A stretch of 45,140 bases of DNA. Source: DASQGA01 sp963722715 (GTDB taxonomy: Bacteria > Actinomycetota > Thermoleophilia > Gaiellales > Gaiellaceae). The notes under the pieces are model-generated. The model did not search any database and had not been told where the DNA came from. It saw only the letters and a program-made list of their open reading frames with translations. Where the stretch lies: NCBI GenBank assembly GCA_963722715.1, contig CAVROA010000003.1, forward strand, positions 1 through 45,140, read 5' to 3'. How positions within the stretch are numbered: the stretch's first letter is position 1; each line of letters starts with the position of its first letter. Shown here one piece after another: positions 18,601 through 28,422 of the stretch. The position numbers and the translations under genes were made by a program.

Positions 18601-21600
18601 ATGGTCACTACCGCCGTCTCCACCGAAACGCGCCTCCGCGAGCTTCTCGGCCAGCGCATCGTCGTGCTCGACGGCGCCTGGGGAACGATGCTCCAACGGC
18701 TTGACCTCGAGGACGCGGACTACCGGGGAGAGCGATTCCGCGAGCACCCGCAGGACGTCAAGGGCGATCCGGATCTCCTGAACCTCACGCGCCCGGACGT
18801 CGTGCTCGACGTCCATCGCGCCTACCTCGACGCCGGTGCGTTGATCACGACCACCAACACGTTCACGGCGACCTCGATCGGGCAAGCCGACTACGGGCTC
18901 GAGGGCGCGGTCTACGACATCAACCTGGCTGGAGCCCGCCTCGCGCGGCAGGCGTGCGACGAGCGCACCGACGGAGACAGGTTCGTGGCCGGTTCGGTCG
19001 GGCCGTTGAACCAGACGCTGTCGCTGTCGCCGAAGGTGGAGGACCCCGCGTTTCGCCGCGTCACCTTCGACGAGGTGCGGGAGAGCTACGCCGGACAGAT
19101 CCGCGGGCTCGTCGACGGCGGTGTCGACCTCCTGCTCGTCGAGACGATCTTCGACACGCTGAACGCGAAGGCCGCGATCGCGGCTGCGCACCAGGTCTTC
19201 GAGGAGAAGGGCGAGACCCTGCCGCTGTGGATCTCGGTCACGATCGTCGACAGGAGCGGCCGCACGCTCTCGGGCCAGACGATCGAGGCCTTCTGGACCT
19301 CGGTCGAGCATGCGAACCCCCTCGTCGTCGGGGTCAACTGTGCGCTCGGGGCGAAAGAGATGCGGCCCTACGTCGCGGATCTCGCCCGGCTCGCGCCCAC
19401 CTACGTCAGCTGTCACCCGAACGCCGGGCTTCCGAACCCCTTCGGCGGCTACGACGAGCAGCCGCACGACACGAGCGGGTTCCTGCGTGAGTTTGCCGAG
19501 GCCGGGCTCGTCAACATCGTCGGCGGCTGCTGCGGGACGACGCCCGACCACGTGCGCGCGATCGCGGCCGCCGTCGAGGGCCTGACTCCCCGGGACCTGC
19601 CGGGACCGCGGCGGGTCACCCGCCTGAGCGGGCTCGAGCCCTTCACGTTCACGGGCGACACGAACTTCGTGATGATCGGGGAGCGCACGAACGTGACCGG
19701 GTCGGCCCGCTTCCGCAAGCTGATCGAGGCCGGAGACTTCCAGGGCGCAGTCGACGTCGCGCTCGAGCAGGTGCGAGGCGGCGCGAACATCCTCGACGTC
19801 AACATGGACGCAGACCTGCTCGAGTCGGAGCAGGCGATGACGACCTTCCTGAACCTGATCGCAACCGAGCCCGAGGTCGCGCGTATCCCGATCATGGTGG
19901 ACAGCTCGCGCTGGTCGGTGATCGAGGCGGGTCTCAAGTGCGTGCAGGGGAAGGGCGTGGTCAACTCGATCAGCCTCAAGGAGGGGGAGGAGGAGTTCCT
20001 CGCCAGGGCGCGCGAAGTACAGAGCTTCGGCGCCGCCGTCGTCGTCATGGCCTTCGACGAGCAGGGGCAGGCCGACACCGTCGAGCGGAAGGTGGAGATC
20101 TGCGGCCGGGCCTACGACCTCCTCCTCGACCAGGCGGGCTACCAACCCGAGGACATCATCTTCGACCCGAACATCCTCGCGGTCGCGACCGGCATGGAGG
20201 AGCACAACGACTTCGCGAAGTCGTTCATCGACTCGATTCCGCTGATCAAGGAGCGCTGCCCGGGGGTCAAGATCTCCGGCGGCATCTCGAACCTCTCGTT
20301 CGCGTTCCGCGGCAACGACGTCGTCCGCGAGGCGATCCACTCGGCCTTCCTCTACTACGCGATCCGCGCGGGGCTCGACATGGGAATCGTGAACGCGGGC
20401 CAGCTCGTGGTCTACGAAGACATCCCGCCCGAGCTGCTCGAGCACGTCGAGGACATCATCTTCAACCGGCGGCCCGACGCGACCGACCGGATGGTCGCCC
20501 TGGCGGCGTCCGTCCGTGGCGAGGGGACCAAGCGGGAGCTCGACTTGAGCTGGCGCGAGACCCCGGTCGAGAAGCGCCTTTCGCATGCGCTCGTGCACGG
20601 GATCGTCGACTTCATCGAGGAGGACACCGAGGAGGCCCGGGCGAGTGCCGCCCGGCCGCTGGACGTGATCGAGGGGCCGCTTGATGGACGGGATGAAGAT
20701 CGTCGGCGACCTCTTCGGCTCCGGGAAGATGTTCCTGCCGCAGGTGGTGAAGAGCGCGCGGGCGATGAAGCGTGCGGTGGCCTACCTGGAGCCGTACATG
20801 GAGGCCGAGAAGCTCGCCACGGGGAGCAATGGCCGGGCGCAGGGGAAGGTCGTCCTCGCGACCGTGAAGGGCGACGTCCACGACATCGGGAAGAACATCG
20901 TCGGGGTCGTCCTCGGCTGCAACAACTACGAGGTGATCGACCTCGGCGTCATGGTGCACGCCGATCGGATCCTTGACACTGCGGTCGAGGAGGGCTGCGA
21001 CCTGGTCGGGCTCTCGGGGTTGATCACGCCTTCCCTGGACGAGATGGTCAACGTCGCGAAGGAAATGGAGCGGCGCGGTCTCGACCTGCCGCTCCTGATC
21101 GGAGGAGCGACGACCTCCCGCCAGCACACGGCGGTCAAGATCGCCCCTGCGTACGGCCAGCCGACCCTGCATGTCCTGGACGCCTCGCGCGTCGTGGGAG
21201 TCGTGGCGGACCTGCTTGACGACGACAGGCGCGCAACCCTTGATACGGGCAACCGCGAGGCACAGGAGCGCCTGCGCGGGCTCCACGCGGACCGGGACCG
21301 AAAGCCCCTCCTGCCTTACGAAGCCGCCCGTGCCAACCGGACGAAGATCGACTGGCGCCAGGAAGACCTGGCCGAGCCGCCCTTCACGGGCACGCATCTG
21401 GTCGAGCCGTCCCTCGCCGTGCTACGCGAGTACATCGACTGGCAGTTCTTCTTCTACGCCTGGGAGCTCAAGGGCAAGTACCCGCAGATCCTGGACGACC
21501 CGGAAAAGGGGGAGGCCGCGCGCAGCCTCTTCGCGGACGCGAACGACCTGCTCGACCAGATCGTCGCAGAAGAGCTTCTGACTGCGCGCGGGGTCTACGG

Positions 21601-22264
21601 GTACTGGCGTGCCGCGGCCGAGGGTGACGACATCGTGCTCGCGGACGGCACCCGCTTCTGCATGCTGCGCCAGCAGTCCGACTACGGCGACGAGCGGCCG
21701 AACCGCTCGCTGGCGGATTTTGTTGCGCCTGTCGAGACGGGCTTCCCGGACCACATCGGCGCGTTTGCGGTCACGGCCGGGATCGGCGCCGACGAGCTGG
21801 CGGCGCGGTTCGAGCGCGAGCAGGACGATTACAGCGCGATCATCGTGAAGGCGCTCGCGGACCGGCTGGCCGAGGCCTTCGCGGAATACCTGCACGAGCA
21901 GGCCCGCCGCGAGTGGTACGAGGCCGGCGAGGCGCTGCCGAAGGAGGATCTGATCGCGGAGCGCTTCCGGGGCATCCGCCCGGCTTTTGGCTATCCGGCG
22001 TGCCCGGACCACACCGAGAAGCCGAAGCTCTTCGACCTGCTCGGAGCACGCGAGGTCGGGATCGAGCTCACCGAGACGAACGCGATGCTTCCTGCTGCCA
22101 GCGTCAGCGGCATCTACCTCGCGCACCCGGCCGCCCGCTATTTCTCGCTCGGGCGCGTGGCGCCCGATCAGGTGGCCGACTACGCCGGCCGGAAGGGCGC
22201 CTCGGTGGACGAGGTGGAGCGCTGGCTCGGCCCGAATCTAGCCTACGAGCCGCCCGCCTCGTAG
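18601..22264 (+). CDS. metH: Cobalamin-dependent methionine synthase, one-base frameshift
   Basis: It transfers a methyl group from methyl-tetrahydrofolate to homocysteine through cobalamin. Domains in order: homocysteine-binding barrel with zinc ligands in GVNCALG and GGCCGTTPDH; pterin-binding barrel from about residue 340 (MIGERTNVTGS); cap and cobalamin-binding part with KGDVHDIGKNIVG, whose His ligates cobalt; and the C-terminal SAM-dependent reactivation domain (GYPACPDHTEK, SVSGIYLAHPAARYF). The frame breaks at the TT of 20681-20682 before MDGMKIVGDLFGSG; removing one T gives exactly 1,220 residues, full length. ATG at 18601 is chosen because the conserved region begins here and the upstream frame runs through a terminator. 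No cobalamin or SAM riboswitch was recognised. Confidence 0.9.
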
Positions 22265-22305
22265 GCCAGGCGGCGCACCAGCCGGGGGCCGTCGCCAACC
22301 ATGAG

Positions 22306-22334
22306 TTGTCAATAGACGGCGCGAGTTGTACGCT
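22306..22334 (+). promoter_or_regulatory. Sigma-70-type promoter TTGTCA-17-TACGCT
   Basis: TTGTCA (22306-22311) and TACGCT (22329-22334) are 17 nt apart, in the gap after metH and before the unrecognised membrane protein. Transcription would start near 22341, leaving a leader of about 45 nt. Confidence 0.5.
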
Positions 22335-22385
22335 TTTTAGGTATTCACGTGCCGAATGTCGCGAGGCCGCAATGAGTGACGGAGC

Positions 22386-23756
22386 GTGAGTCAGTCAGTC
22401 GAAACGCCGGCGAGCACCGGCCCGGTGCCGAGCGGCCGTGGAAGCGACGGGTCCAAGCGAGCGGCACGCTCGGCCCCTTCCGCGAGCGCGATCCTCTTCA
22501 ACGAGCTCGTCCTCGCACACTTCCGCTGGTTCGCGCTGCATGGGCGCTACGGCGAGTTCGGGGGCCTACCGGCTCAGCTTGCTCCTGCGGGATGGCCGCC
22601 CAATCCGCCGCCGACCGACGCGGACCGTAGTGCAGCCGAAGCTGATTACCGCGAAAAACTGGAGCAGTTCATCGAATCCGAGGGCGACATCGTCGCGGCG
22701 TACTGGTCGACCACTGTTCCGTCCGGCATCGTGATGACGATGAGGCCCCGCCGGGCGCGTGACCTCCTACTTGGGCCGACGATTTCTTTGCACAGGGCGA
22801 CGACGTGGCTCACGGCCTCGGACCCGCAGGTCGCGGAGCTCCTTCACCACTGCGACTCGCTCGGGAACAAAGCTGCGCAGATCCTGACGCACACGCCCAA
22901 GCGGGTTGCGATGACCTGGATCTTCTCGACCGAGAGCTATCTGCTCGGCGTTGTCGAGGGGCGTTCCTGGGGTCCTATCTGTGGCGAGAGCGCGACCAAC
23001 GGCCACCGCGAGTCGAGGACGGTAGATGCCCTTGCGGCACCGACCAACGAGAACGCGGGGACGCCGGTCGCCGAGGAACCGGTCCTGACGGGGACTCCTA
23101 CAGAACCTGCGGACGAGCAGACGGACCACGACCTCGTCGCGCGCGGCCGCACCGAGATCATCGAGATCGAGAAGTACTACGACCGGGCCGCCGCCAACGC
23201 CGCTCGCTTTCTCTACTTCTGGGGCATGCTCGCCGGAGCACTTGTCGCAACGGTGGCCGGTGTCCTCGTCGCGCTGATCCTGGGTAGCGGTTTCGCCGTG
23301 ATTGACCTCGGCTCGACGTCGACGCGCTTCTTCTTCGCGTGCTACTCGGCGGGAGCGCTGGGTGCGATCGTGAGCGTCCTCACACGGATGCGGAGCGACC
23401 ACTTCGCGCTTGACTATGAGGTCGGACGGATGCCGGCGTTTTGGCTGGGAACGTTTCGCCCGTTTCTCGGCGCGGTCTTCGGCCTCTTCATCTATTTCGC
23501 GCTCCAAAGCGAGCTCCTCCAGGTTCAGAAACCCGATGAGGGGAAGGCGTTCTTCTTCTTCACTCTCTTCGCCTTCGTTGCCGGCTTCAGCGAGCGGTTG
23601 ACGCACGTGATCCTCGGAGGTGCGGAGCGAACGGTGGCGGGCACGCTGGAGCAGGCGGACAAGGCGGTCGGCGCGACATCCACGACGACTACCACCGCAG
23701 ATGTGAACGGGAGTAAAACCGTCACCACCCGCAGGACGTCGCCTCCGAGCTCCTGA
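22386..23756 (+). CDS. Unrecognised membrane protein with soluble N-terminal domain
   Basis: A 456-residue protein I cannot assign. Residues 1-200 are soluble and include a W/P-rich patch (APAGWPPNPPPTDADR). Residues 205-250 are a low-complexity linker, and 255-272 form a charged helix (RTEIIEIEKYYDRAAANAAR). Four hydrophobic helices follow near 274-299, 314-333, 352-373 and 387-405, with a Thr-rich cytoplasmic-type tail. The short charged loop LTRMRSDHFALDYEVGR between helices 2 and 3 may be a conserved core. GTG at 22386 is the ORF start; no clear Shine-Dalgarno is seen. It has its own promoter and a small hairpin after the stop, so it is probably a single-gene unit. Confidence 0.7.
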   Translation: MSQSVETPASTGPVPSGRGSDGSKRAARSAPSASAILFNELVLAHFRWFALHGRYGEFGGLPAQLAPAGWPPNPPPTDADRSAAEADYREKLEQFIESEGDIVAAYWSTTVPSGIVMTMRPRRARDLLLGPTISLHRATTWLTASDPQVAELLHHCDSLGNKAAQILTHTPKRVAMTWIFSTESYLLGVVEGRSWGPICGESATNGHRESRTVDALAAPTNENAGTPVAEEPVLTGTPTEPADEQTDHDLVARGRTEIIEIEKYYDRAAANAARFLYFWGMLAGALVATVAGVLVALILGSGFAVIDLGSTSTRFFFACYSAGALGAIVSVLTRMRSDHFALDYEVGRMPAFWLGTFRPFLGAVFGLFIYFALQSELLQVQKPDEGKAFFFFTLFAFVAGFSERLTHVILGGAERTVAGTLEQADKAVGATSTTTTTADVNGSKTVTTRRTSPPSS

Positions 23757-23765
23757 CGAGTCTCA

Positions 23766-23785
23766 CGAAAGCAGGATCGCTTTCG
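23766..23785 (+). terminator. Short hairpin after the unrecognised membrane gene
   Basis: CGAAAGC and GCTTTCG pair around the loop AGGATC, 10 nt after the stop. There is no U-run; a modest terminator candidate. Confidence 0.4.
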
Positions 23786-23864
23786 CTCGGCTGGGCTCGA
23801 ACTAGAATCCTCGATCCTCCAATTGCGTCGCCCATCTAGCGGCGGGTCCGGCCGCGGGCTTCGG

Positions 23865-23870
23865 TATCCT
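23865..23870 (+). promoter_or_regulatory. -10 box TATCCT for the LCP gene
   Basis: TATCCT lies 29 nt before the ATG at 23900. A -35 box is not clear. Confidence 0.35.
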
Positions 23871-23899
23871 CGCCGGGTCGCCTTCCGGCGACTCTTCGT

Positions 23900-25873
23900 A
23901 TGAAGACGACCCTGAAGAGAGGCACAGGCCGAGGCAGCACGAACGGCTCGAACGGCCACGCGACCGTTCCTCCGCTCAGCCCCTTGACGCCGATTGCACG
24001 GTATGGCGGTCCGCCGCGGCGCAGCTGGCCGCGCCGGATCGGCAAGGCCTTTCTCTGGCTGGTTGTCGTCCTTCTGATGCTGGCGGGCGCGCTCGTAGGC
24101 GGGTTCTGGCTCTGGATCAACGAAAGCGTGTCAGCTGTCCGCGCGCACACACCCGAAGCGATCGAGGCTCAGAAGGTCCTCGACGTGCCGCTCCCCGGCC
24201 AGCCCGCCGTGGCCATGGTCGTCGGCTACGACAAGCGCTACGGCGAGGGGAAAGGCGCCAAGTCCCGGTCGGACACGATCATGTTGATCAGGCTCGATCC
24301 CCAGGGGAAGACCGTCTCGATGCTGTCTTTCCCGCGCGATCTCAACGTCGAGATCCACTGCCGGGGCCAGACGACCTACTCCGCGCGCATCAACGAGGCG
24401 TTCAGCGCCTGCGGCCAGCGCGGCAGCCTCGAGACGGTGAAGGCGCTGACGGGGATCAAGATCAACTATCTGATCACAGTCAACTTCCGGGGCTTCCAGC
24501 AGATAGTGAACCAGCTCGGCGGGGTCTACATCGACGTCGACCAGCGCTACTTCAACAACAACGCAGGCCTCTACGGCCTGGAGCGCTACGCCAAGATCAA
24601 CCTGCACCCCGGCTACCAGAGGCTCTACGGGCCGACGGCCCTCGACTTCGTCCGCTACCGGCACACGGACTCCGATCTCTACCGAAACGCCCGGCAGCAG
24701 GAGTTCGTGAAGGCCATGAAGCAACAGGTCTCGAGCTTCTCGAACATCACGAAGATCCCGTCCATCGTCAGCTCGATCACCGAGAACGTCGAGGTCGGAG
24801 TCGGCGGCGGCAAGGCACTCGACAAGCAGACGCTCCTCGGCTACGCGAAGCTCGCTTACGAGCTACCGACGGGAAGCTTCCAGCAGGCGCGGCTCCAGGG
24901 ACTCAGCGACATCCCGGGGACGTTCGAGCTCCAGGCCTCCGACGAGGCCGTTCAGACCGCCGTCGACGACTTCATGAAGCCGGACACCGAGGCCGCCGTG
25001 AAGGCGACTCAGGTTGCGACGAAGCAGAAGGCGAAGAAGGAAAAGCCGGTCGGCCCGCCACCGGCGGACGTCTCGATCCGCGTCCTGAACGGGAACGGCA
25101 CAGCCGGCTCCGCCGACGACGCGGCCTACCTGCTCGGGCGCCGTGGTTACGGCGTCACCGTCGGCGGAAATGCGGATCGCTTCGACTACTTCGAGACGAC
25201 GGTCACCTACGACCCGGCGAACCCGGATGCGAAGCTCGCAGCCGAGGCCGTCGCGAAGCTCTTTGACGGAAAGACGGAGGAGGCGGCGCCCGATTCGACG
25301 ACTCCAGAGATGCTGCTCGTCACCGTCGGCCAGACCTTCCACGGCACGATTGCGCCGGCGCCGCGGGACACGACGCCGAAGTACAAGCCCCCGGACGTGG
25401 AGCCGGAGGCGGAGGCGCGTCCGCTCATCCGGCGGGCCCAGGGAAAGTCCGATTTCCCGCTCCTCGTTCCGACGGTGAAGGAGCAGGGCTCGTCGCTCGC
25501 CAGCGAGGATCCGATCTGGCGTTACGAGCTGAGCGACCACACGGCCGTCCGCCTGACCTACGACTCATCCGCAGACTTCGGCTACTGGGGGATCCAGCAG
25601 ACGTCCTGGACAGATGCGCCGATGCTCGACGAGCCGAGCGTGAGACGGCGGCTCGCAGGCCGCAACTATCGCCTCTTCTTCAGCGGTCCGCGCCTCCACG
25701 TCGTTGCGTTCGAGGAGAACGGTGCCGCTTACTGGGTCGTGAACACGCTGCTCGACGGCCTGTCGAACGAAACGATGCTGGCCATCGCCAAGGGCCTGAA
25801 GCCAGGTTCCCGGCTAGGTAATGGATGGTGCGGCCTGGCGCCGTGCCTGGGCCGCCATCCGAGGGTGAGGTAA
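23900..25873 (+). CDS. LytR-CpsA-Psr (LCP) family cell-wall glycan ligase
   Basis: LCP enzymes move lipid-linked glycan polymers onto peptidoglycan outside the membrane. The 657-residue protein has a short basic cytoplasmic start, one membrane helix (about 50-72) and the LCP domain (about 105-275) with SRSDTIMLIRLDP, SFPRDLNVEI, the GGVYIDVD loop and FVRYRHTDSDLYRNARQQEF, the conserved Arg/Asp phosphate-binding set. A LytR_C domain follows from about 393 (VSIRVLNGNGTAG). Residues about 500-657 form an extra C-terminal domain that I do not recognise. It heads a cluster of activated-sugar genes, consistent with wall-polysaccharide attachment. Confidence 0.88.
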   Translation: MKTTLKRGTGRGSTNGSNGHATVPPLSPLTPIARYGGPPRRSWPRRIGKAFLWLVVVLLMLAGALVGGFWLWINESVSAVRAHTPEAIEAQKVLDVPLPGQPAVAMVVGYDKRYGEGKGAKSRSDTIMLIRLDPQGKTVSMLSFPRDLNVEIHCRGQTTYSARINEAFSACGQRGSLETVKALTGIKINYLITVNFRGFQQIVNQLGGVYIDVDQRYFNNNAGLYGLERYAKINLHPGYQRLYGPTALDFVRYRHTDSDLYRNARQQEFVKAMKQQVSSFSNITKIPSIVSSITENVEVGVGGGKALDKQTLLGYAKLAYELPTGSFQQARLQGLSDIPGTFELQASDEAVQTAVDDFMKPDTEAAVKATQVATKQKAKKEKPVGPPPADVSIRVLNGNGTAGSADDAAYLLGRRGYGVTVGGNADRFDYFETTVTYDPANPDAKLAAEAVAKLFDGKTEEAAPDSTTPEMLLVTVGQTFHGTIAPAPRDTTPKYKPPDVEPEAEARPLIRRAQGKSDFPLLVPTVKEQGSSLASEDPIWRYELSDHTAVRLTYDSSADFGYWGIQQTSWTDAPMLDEPSVRRRLAGRNYRLFFSGPRLHVVAFEENGAAYWVVNTLLDGLSNETMLAIAKGLKPGSRLGNGWCGLAPCLGRHPRVR

Positions 25874-25888
25874 TTGTCGATCAATCAC

Positions 25889-25894
25889 TAGCCT
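25889..25894 (+). promoter_or_regulatory. -10 box TAGCCT for the UDP-glucose dehydrogenase
   Basis: TAGCCT ends 8 nt before the ATG at 25903 and there is no Shine-Dalgarno, again a leaderless layout. Confidence 0.38.
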
Positions 25895-25902
25895 TTCCGC
25901 CG

Positions 25903-27246
25903 ATGGAGCGAGAGGCGATCGGGATCCTGGGTGCCGGCTGGGTCGGCACCGTCACGGCGGCGTGCTTCGCCGAGCTCGGCCACGACGTCGTCGTTCGCGA
26001 CGTGGACTCCGCGCGGATCGAAGCGCTCTCGGCGGGGCATGTGCCGATCTACGAGCCGGGGCTCGAGGAGCTGCTGGTGCGAAACCGGGAGCGTCTGAGC
26101 TTCACGCTCGAGATCGGCGACGTCTTCCGGGCTGCCCGGATCGTGTTCGTCTGCGTCGGCACGCCGTCCACGCACTCGGGCGACGCTGACCTCTCCGCGG
26201 TCTACACGGTGCTCGACGAGATACCCGAGGTCGACCACCGGGTCGTACTCGTCATGAAGAGCACCGTCCCGGTCGGCACAGGCGAGAAGGTCGGAGCTGC
26301 GCTCGACGCACGGGGGCTCGCCCACGTCGGCTACGTCTCGAACCCCGAGTTCCTGGCGGAGGGAACGGCCGTACACGATTTCTCGCATCCGGACCGCGTC
26401 GTGGTCGGCGCCTTCGCAAACGATGACGGCGAGGCGGTGGCTGCTCTGTACGAGCCCCTGGAGGCGCCGGTCGTCCATGCGGACGTCGCCTCGGCGGAGA
26501 TGATCAAGCTTGCCTCGAACGCTTTTCTGATGACGCGCATCAGCTTCATCAACGAGATCGCGAACGTCTGCGAGGCGACCGGCGCCGACGTCGTCAAGGT
26601 CGCCGAGGGCATCGGGCTCGACCACCGGCTCGGGCCGCACTTCCTGCGCGCCGGCATCGGCTACGGCGGCAGCTGCTTCCCGAAGGACTCCCTCGCTCTG
26701 AAGCAGCTGGCCGCAAACTCCGGCTACCACTTCCAGCTCCTCTCTGCCGTCATCGAGGTGAACGAGCTTCAGAAGCGGCGCGTTGTGCAGAAGCTGGAGA
26801 AGCACCTCGGAACCCTCCAAAGTAAGACGATCGCGCTCCTGGGGCTCGCCTTCAAGCCGCACACGAACGACATGCGCGACGCCCCGAGCATCGTCCTCGC
26901 CTCCCGGCTCCTGGCGGAGGGCGCCACCGTCCGCGCCTGGGACCCGGTCGCGGTCGACGAGGCCCGCAGCCTGCTGACAGGCGTCGAGCTGACCGACTCC
27001 CTGCCGGACGCGGTCAGGGAAGCGGACGCGGCGGTCATCGTCACCGAGTGGCCCGAGCTCCGTGACCTCCCGACCGCGGCCGTTCGCGACGCGATGCGGA
27101 CGCCTCTGATCGTCGACGGCCGGAACCTGCTCGATCCCGCTAGCGTGCGAGCGGCCGGCTTCACGTACGAGGCGATCGGCCGGGCCTCCTCGCTCCTTTC
27201 GGGCCTACCCGAGACCGAGGAACCGAGCCGAGAGCTCAAGGCCTGA
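25903..27246 (+). CDS. ugd: UDP-glucose 6-dehydrogenase
   Basis: It oxidises UDP-glucose to UDP-glucuronate with two NAD+. The 447-residue protein has the Rossmann motif ILGAGWVGTVTAACFAELGH, GTPSTHSGDADLS, KSTVPVGTGEKV, NPEFLAEGTAVHDF, the catalytic-Cys loop GIGYGGSCFPKDS and the C-terminal GLAFKPHTNDMRDAPS. ATG at 25903 is chosen: the in-frame extension from 25825 overlaps the LCP gene, and a TAGCCT box precedes the ATG. It differs from the dehydrogenase at 346-1654, so the genome has both the UDP-Glc and UDP-HexNAc types. A nucleotidyltransferase follows 3 nt later. Confidence 0.92.
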   Translation: MEREAIGILGAGWVGTVTAACFAELGHDVVVRDVDSARIEALSAGHVPIYEPGLEELLVRNRERLSFTLEIGDVFRAARIVFVCVGTPSTHSGDADLSAVYTVLDEIPEVDHRVVLVMKSTVPVGTGEKVGAALDARGLAHVGYVSNPEFLAEGTAVHDFSHPDRVVVGAFANDDGEAVAALYEPLEAPVVHADVASAEMIKLASNAFLMTRISFINEIANVCEATGADVVKVAEGIGLDHRLGPHFLRAGIGYGGSCFPKDSLALKQLAANSGYHFQLLSAVIEVNELQKRRVVQKLEKHLGTLQSKTIALLGLAFKPHTNDMRDAPSIVLASRLLAEGATVRAWDPVAVDEARSLLTGVELTDSLPDAVREADAAVIVTEWPELRDLPTAAVRDAMRTPLIVDGRNLLDPASVRAAGFTYEAIGRASSLLSGLPETEEPSRELKA

Positions 27247-27249
27247 GTC

Positions 27250-27969
27250 GTGGAGGCGATCCTCCTCGCAGGAGGAAGAGCCGAGCGGCTCGGGGAGGCT
27301 GCCGACGGCCGGCCGAAGGCGCTCGTGCCGGTTGCGGGGCGGCCGATCGCGGCCTACCAGGTTGCACTCCTGGCGGCAGCGGGTGTTCGCCGCGTCGTGG
27401 TCAGCTGTGCGGAAGGTCAGGGGCCGAGCTTCGAGCGGGAGCTGGCCGGGCTCGGGCCGGAGATCGTGCCGGTCGAGGAGCCGGAGCCTCTGGGCCGCGG
27501 CGGCGGCCTACGGCTTGCTGCTGAGACACTCGCCGAGCCCGGCCCGTGCTTTGCGCTGAACGGAGACGAGCTGCTCGACGTGGACTTCCCCGGGCTCTCA
27601 CGTAGGCATGACGAGCGGGACGGGGCAGCGACGATCACCGTCACCCGAGTCCGTTCGCCGTTCGGCGTCGTCGAGCTTTCCGAGGACGAGGTCGTGACGG
27701 GTTTTCGCGAAGCGCCCCTTCTGGACGACTGGGTCAGCTGCGGGGTATACGTCCTCGGGCCGGAAGCGCTCGCACGGCTTCCCGACCGCGGTGATCACGA
27801 GACGACGACGTTCCCCGAGCTTGCGGGCGAAGGCAAGCTCCACGCCTTTCGCCATGAGGGTTTGTGGATCACGGTGAACACGCCGAAGGACCTCCGGCTG
27901 GCCGAGAAGTACGTCGGCGAGCACCCCGAGTGGCTGCGCCCGCAGACCGAGCAGGGGACCAGGGCTTGA
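27250..27969 (+). CDS. Sugar-phosphate nucleotidyltransferase
   Basis: A 239-residue member of the NTP_transferase family that joins a sugar-1-phosphate to an NTP. The N-terminus is ILLAGGRAERLG with the downstream Lys in GRPKALVPVAGRP, and the metal Asp lies in ALNGDELLDVDF. It lacks a left-handed helix domain, so it is a minimal catalytic form. GTG at 27250 is 3 nt after ugd. The TGA overlaps the TTG of the next gene. The sugar is not evident; the neighbouring isomerase-type cupin suggests mannose or glucose chemistry, which is only an inference. Confidence 0.82.
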   Translation: MEAILLAGGRAERLGEAADGRPKALVPVAGRPIAAYQVALLAAAGVRRVVVSCAEGQGPSFERELAGLGPEIVPVEEPEPLGRGGGLRLAAETLAEPGPCFALNGDELLDVDFPGLSRRHDERDGAATITVTRVRSPFGVVELSEDEVVTGFREAPLLDDWVSCGVYVLGPEALARLPDRGDHETTTFPELAGEGKLHAFRHEGLWITVNTPKDLRLAEKYVGEHPEWLRPQTEQGTRA

Positions 27970-28403
27970 CTCGGTTCTTCCGGCGCAGTAGGAACGCACC
28001 CGTGGGTGAGCTTTCCCCGAACCTTTTCGACCTCGATCGGTTCTCGCAGAAGGTCGAGCGGGTCGAGAAGCCCTGGGGCTACGAGATCATCTTCGCGGCG
28101 ACGCCGCGGTACAGCGGGAAGGTCCTCTTCATCCGGAAGGGCGAGCAGCTGAGCCTCCAGTTCCACCGCCAGAAGGACGAGGTCGTGTACCTGCACGAAG
28201 GCAGGATCGAGCTCGAGATCGGCGACCCGGGCGGCACATTGGATGTCGAGGTCGTCTCGCCGGGACACGCGTTTCGCATCGAGCCCGGGGTCGTCCACCG
28301 CTGGCGCGCCCTCGAGGACTCGACCGTCCTCGAGGTCTCGACGTCGGAGCTCGACGACGTCGTCCGCCTCGAGGATCGATACGGCCGCGCCGGTCACGCG
28401 TAG
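27966..28403 (+). CDS. Cupin, mannose-6-phosphate isomerase type II-like
   Basis: A 145-residue single-domain cupin with EKPWGYEIIFA, the metal motif SLQFHRQKDEVVYLHEG and the second cupin motif GHAFRIEPGVVHRW. This is the fold of the C-terminal phosphomannose isomerase domain of ManC-type proteins. TTG at 27966 overlaps the preceding stop (TTGA); an in-frame GTG at 28002 gives a shorter form that still covers the cupin. With the nucleotidyltransferase just upstream, the pair may be a split version of a fused ManC-like enzyme. Confidence 0.75.
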   Translation: MTRFFRRSRNAPVGELSPNLFDLDRFSQKVERVEKPWGYEIIFAATPRYSGKVLFIRKGEQLSLQFHRQKDEVVYLHEGRIELEIGDPGGTLDVEVVSPGHAFRIEPGVVHRWRALEDSTVLEVSTSELDDVVRLEDRYGRAGHA

Positions 28404-28407
28404 TACC

Positions 28408-28413
28408 TACACT
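28408..28413 (+). promoter_or_regulatory. -10 box TACACT for ahcY
   Basis: TACACT ends 9 nt before the ATG at 28423, without a Shine-Dalgarno, so a leaderless or nearly leaderless message is likely. Confidence 0.45.
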
Positions 28414-28422
28414 GCTCCCGGC

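Noticed and set aside
18463..20598. 711-residue minus-strand ORF
   Set aside because: Antisense to metH; a shadow frame.
20681..22264. A separate corrinoid-binding gene starting at 20684
   Set aside because: The MetH halves join without loss when one T is removed and no ribosome site precedes 20684, so a frameshifted single gene is simpler.
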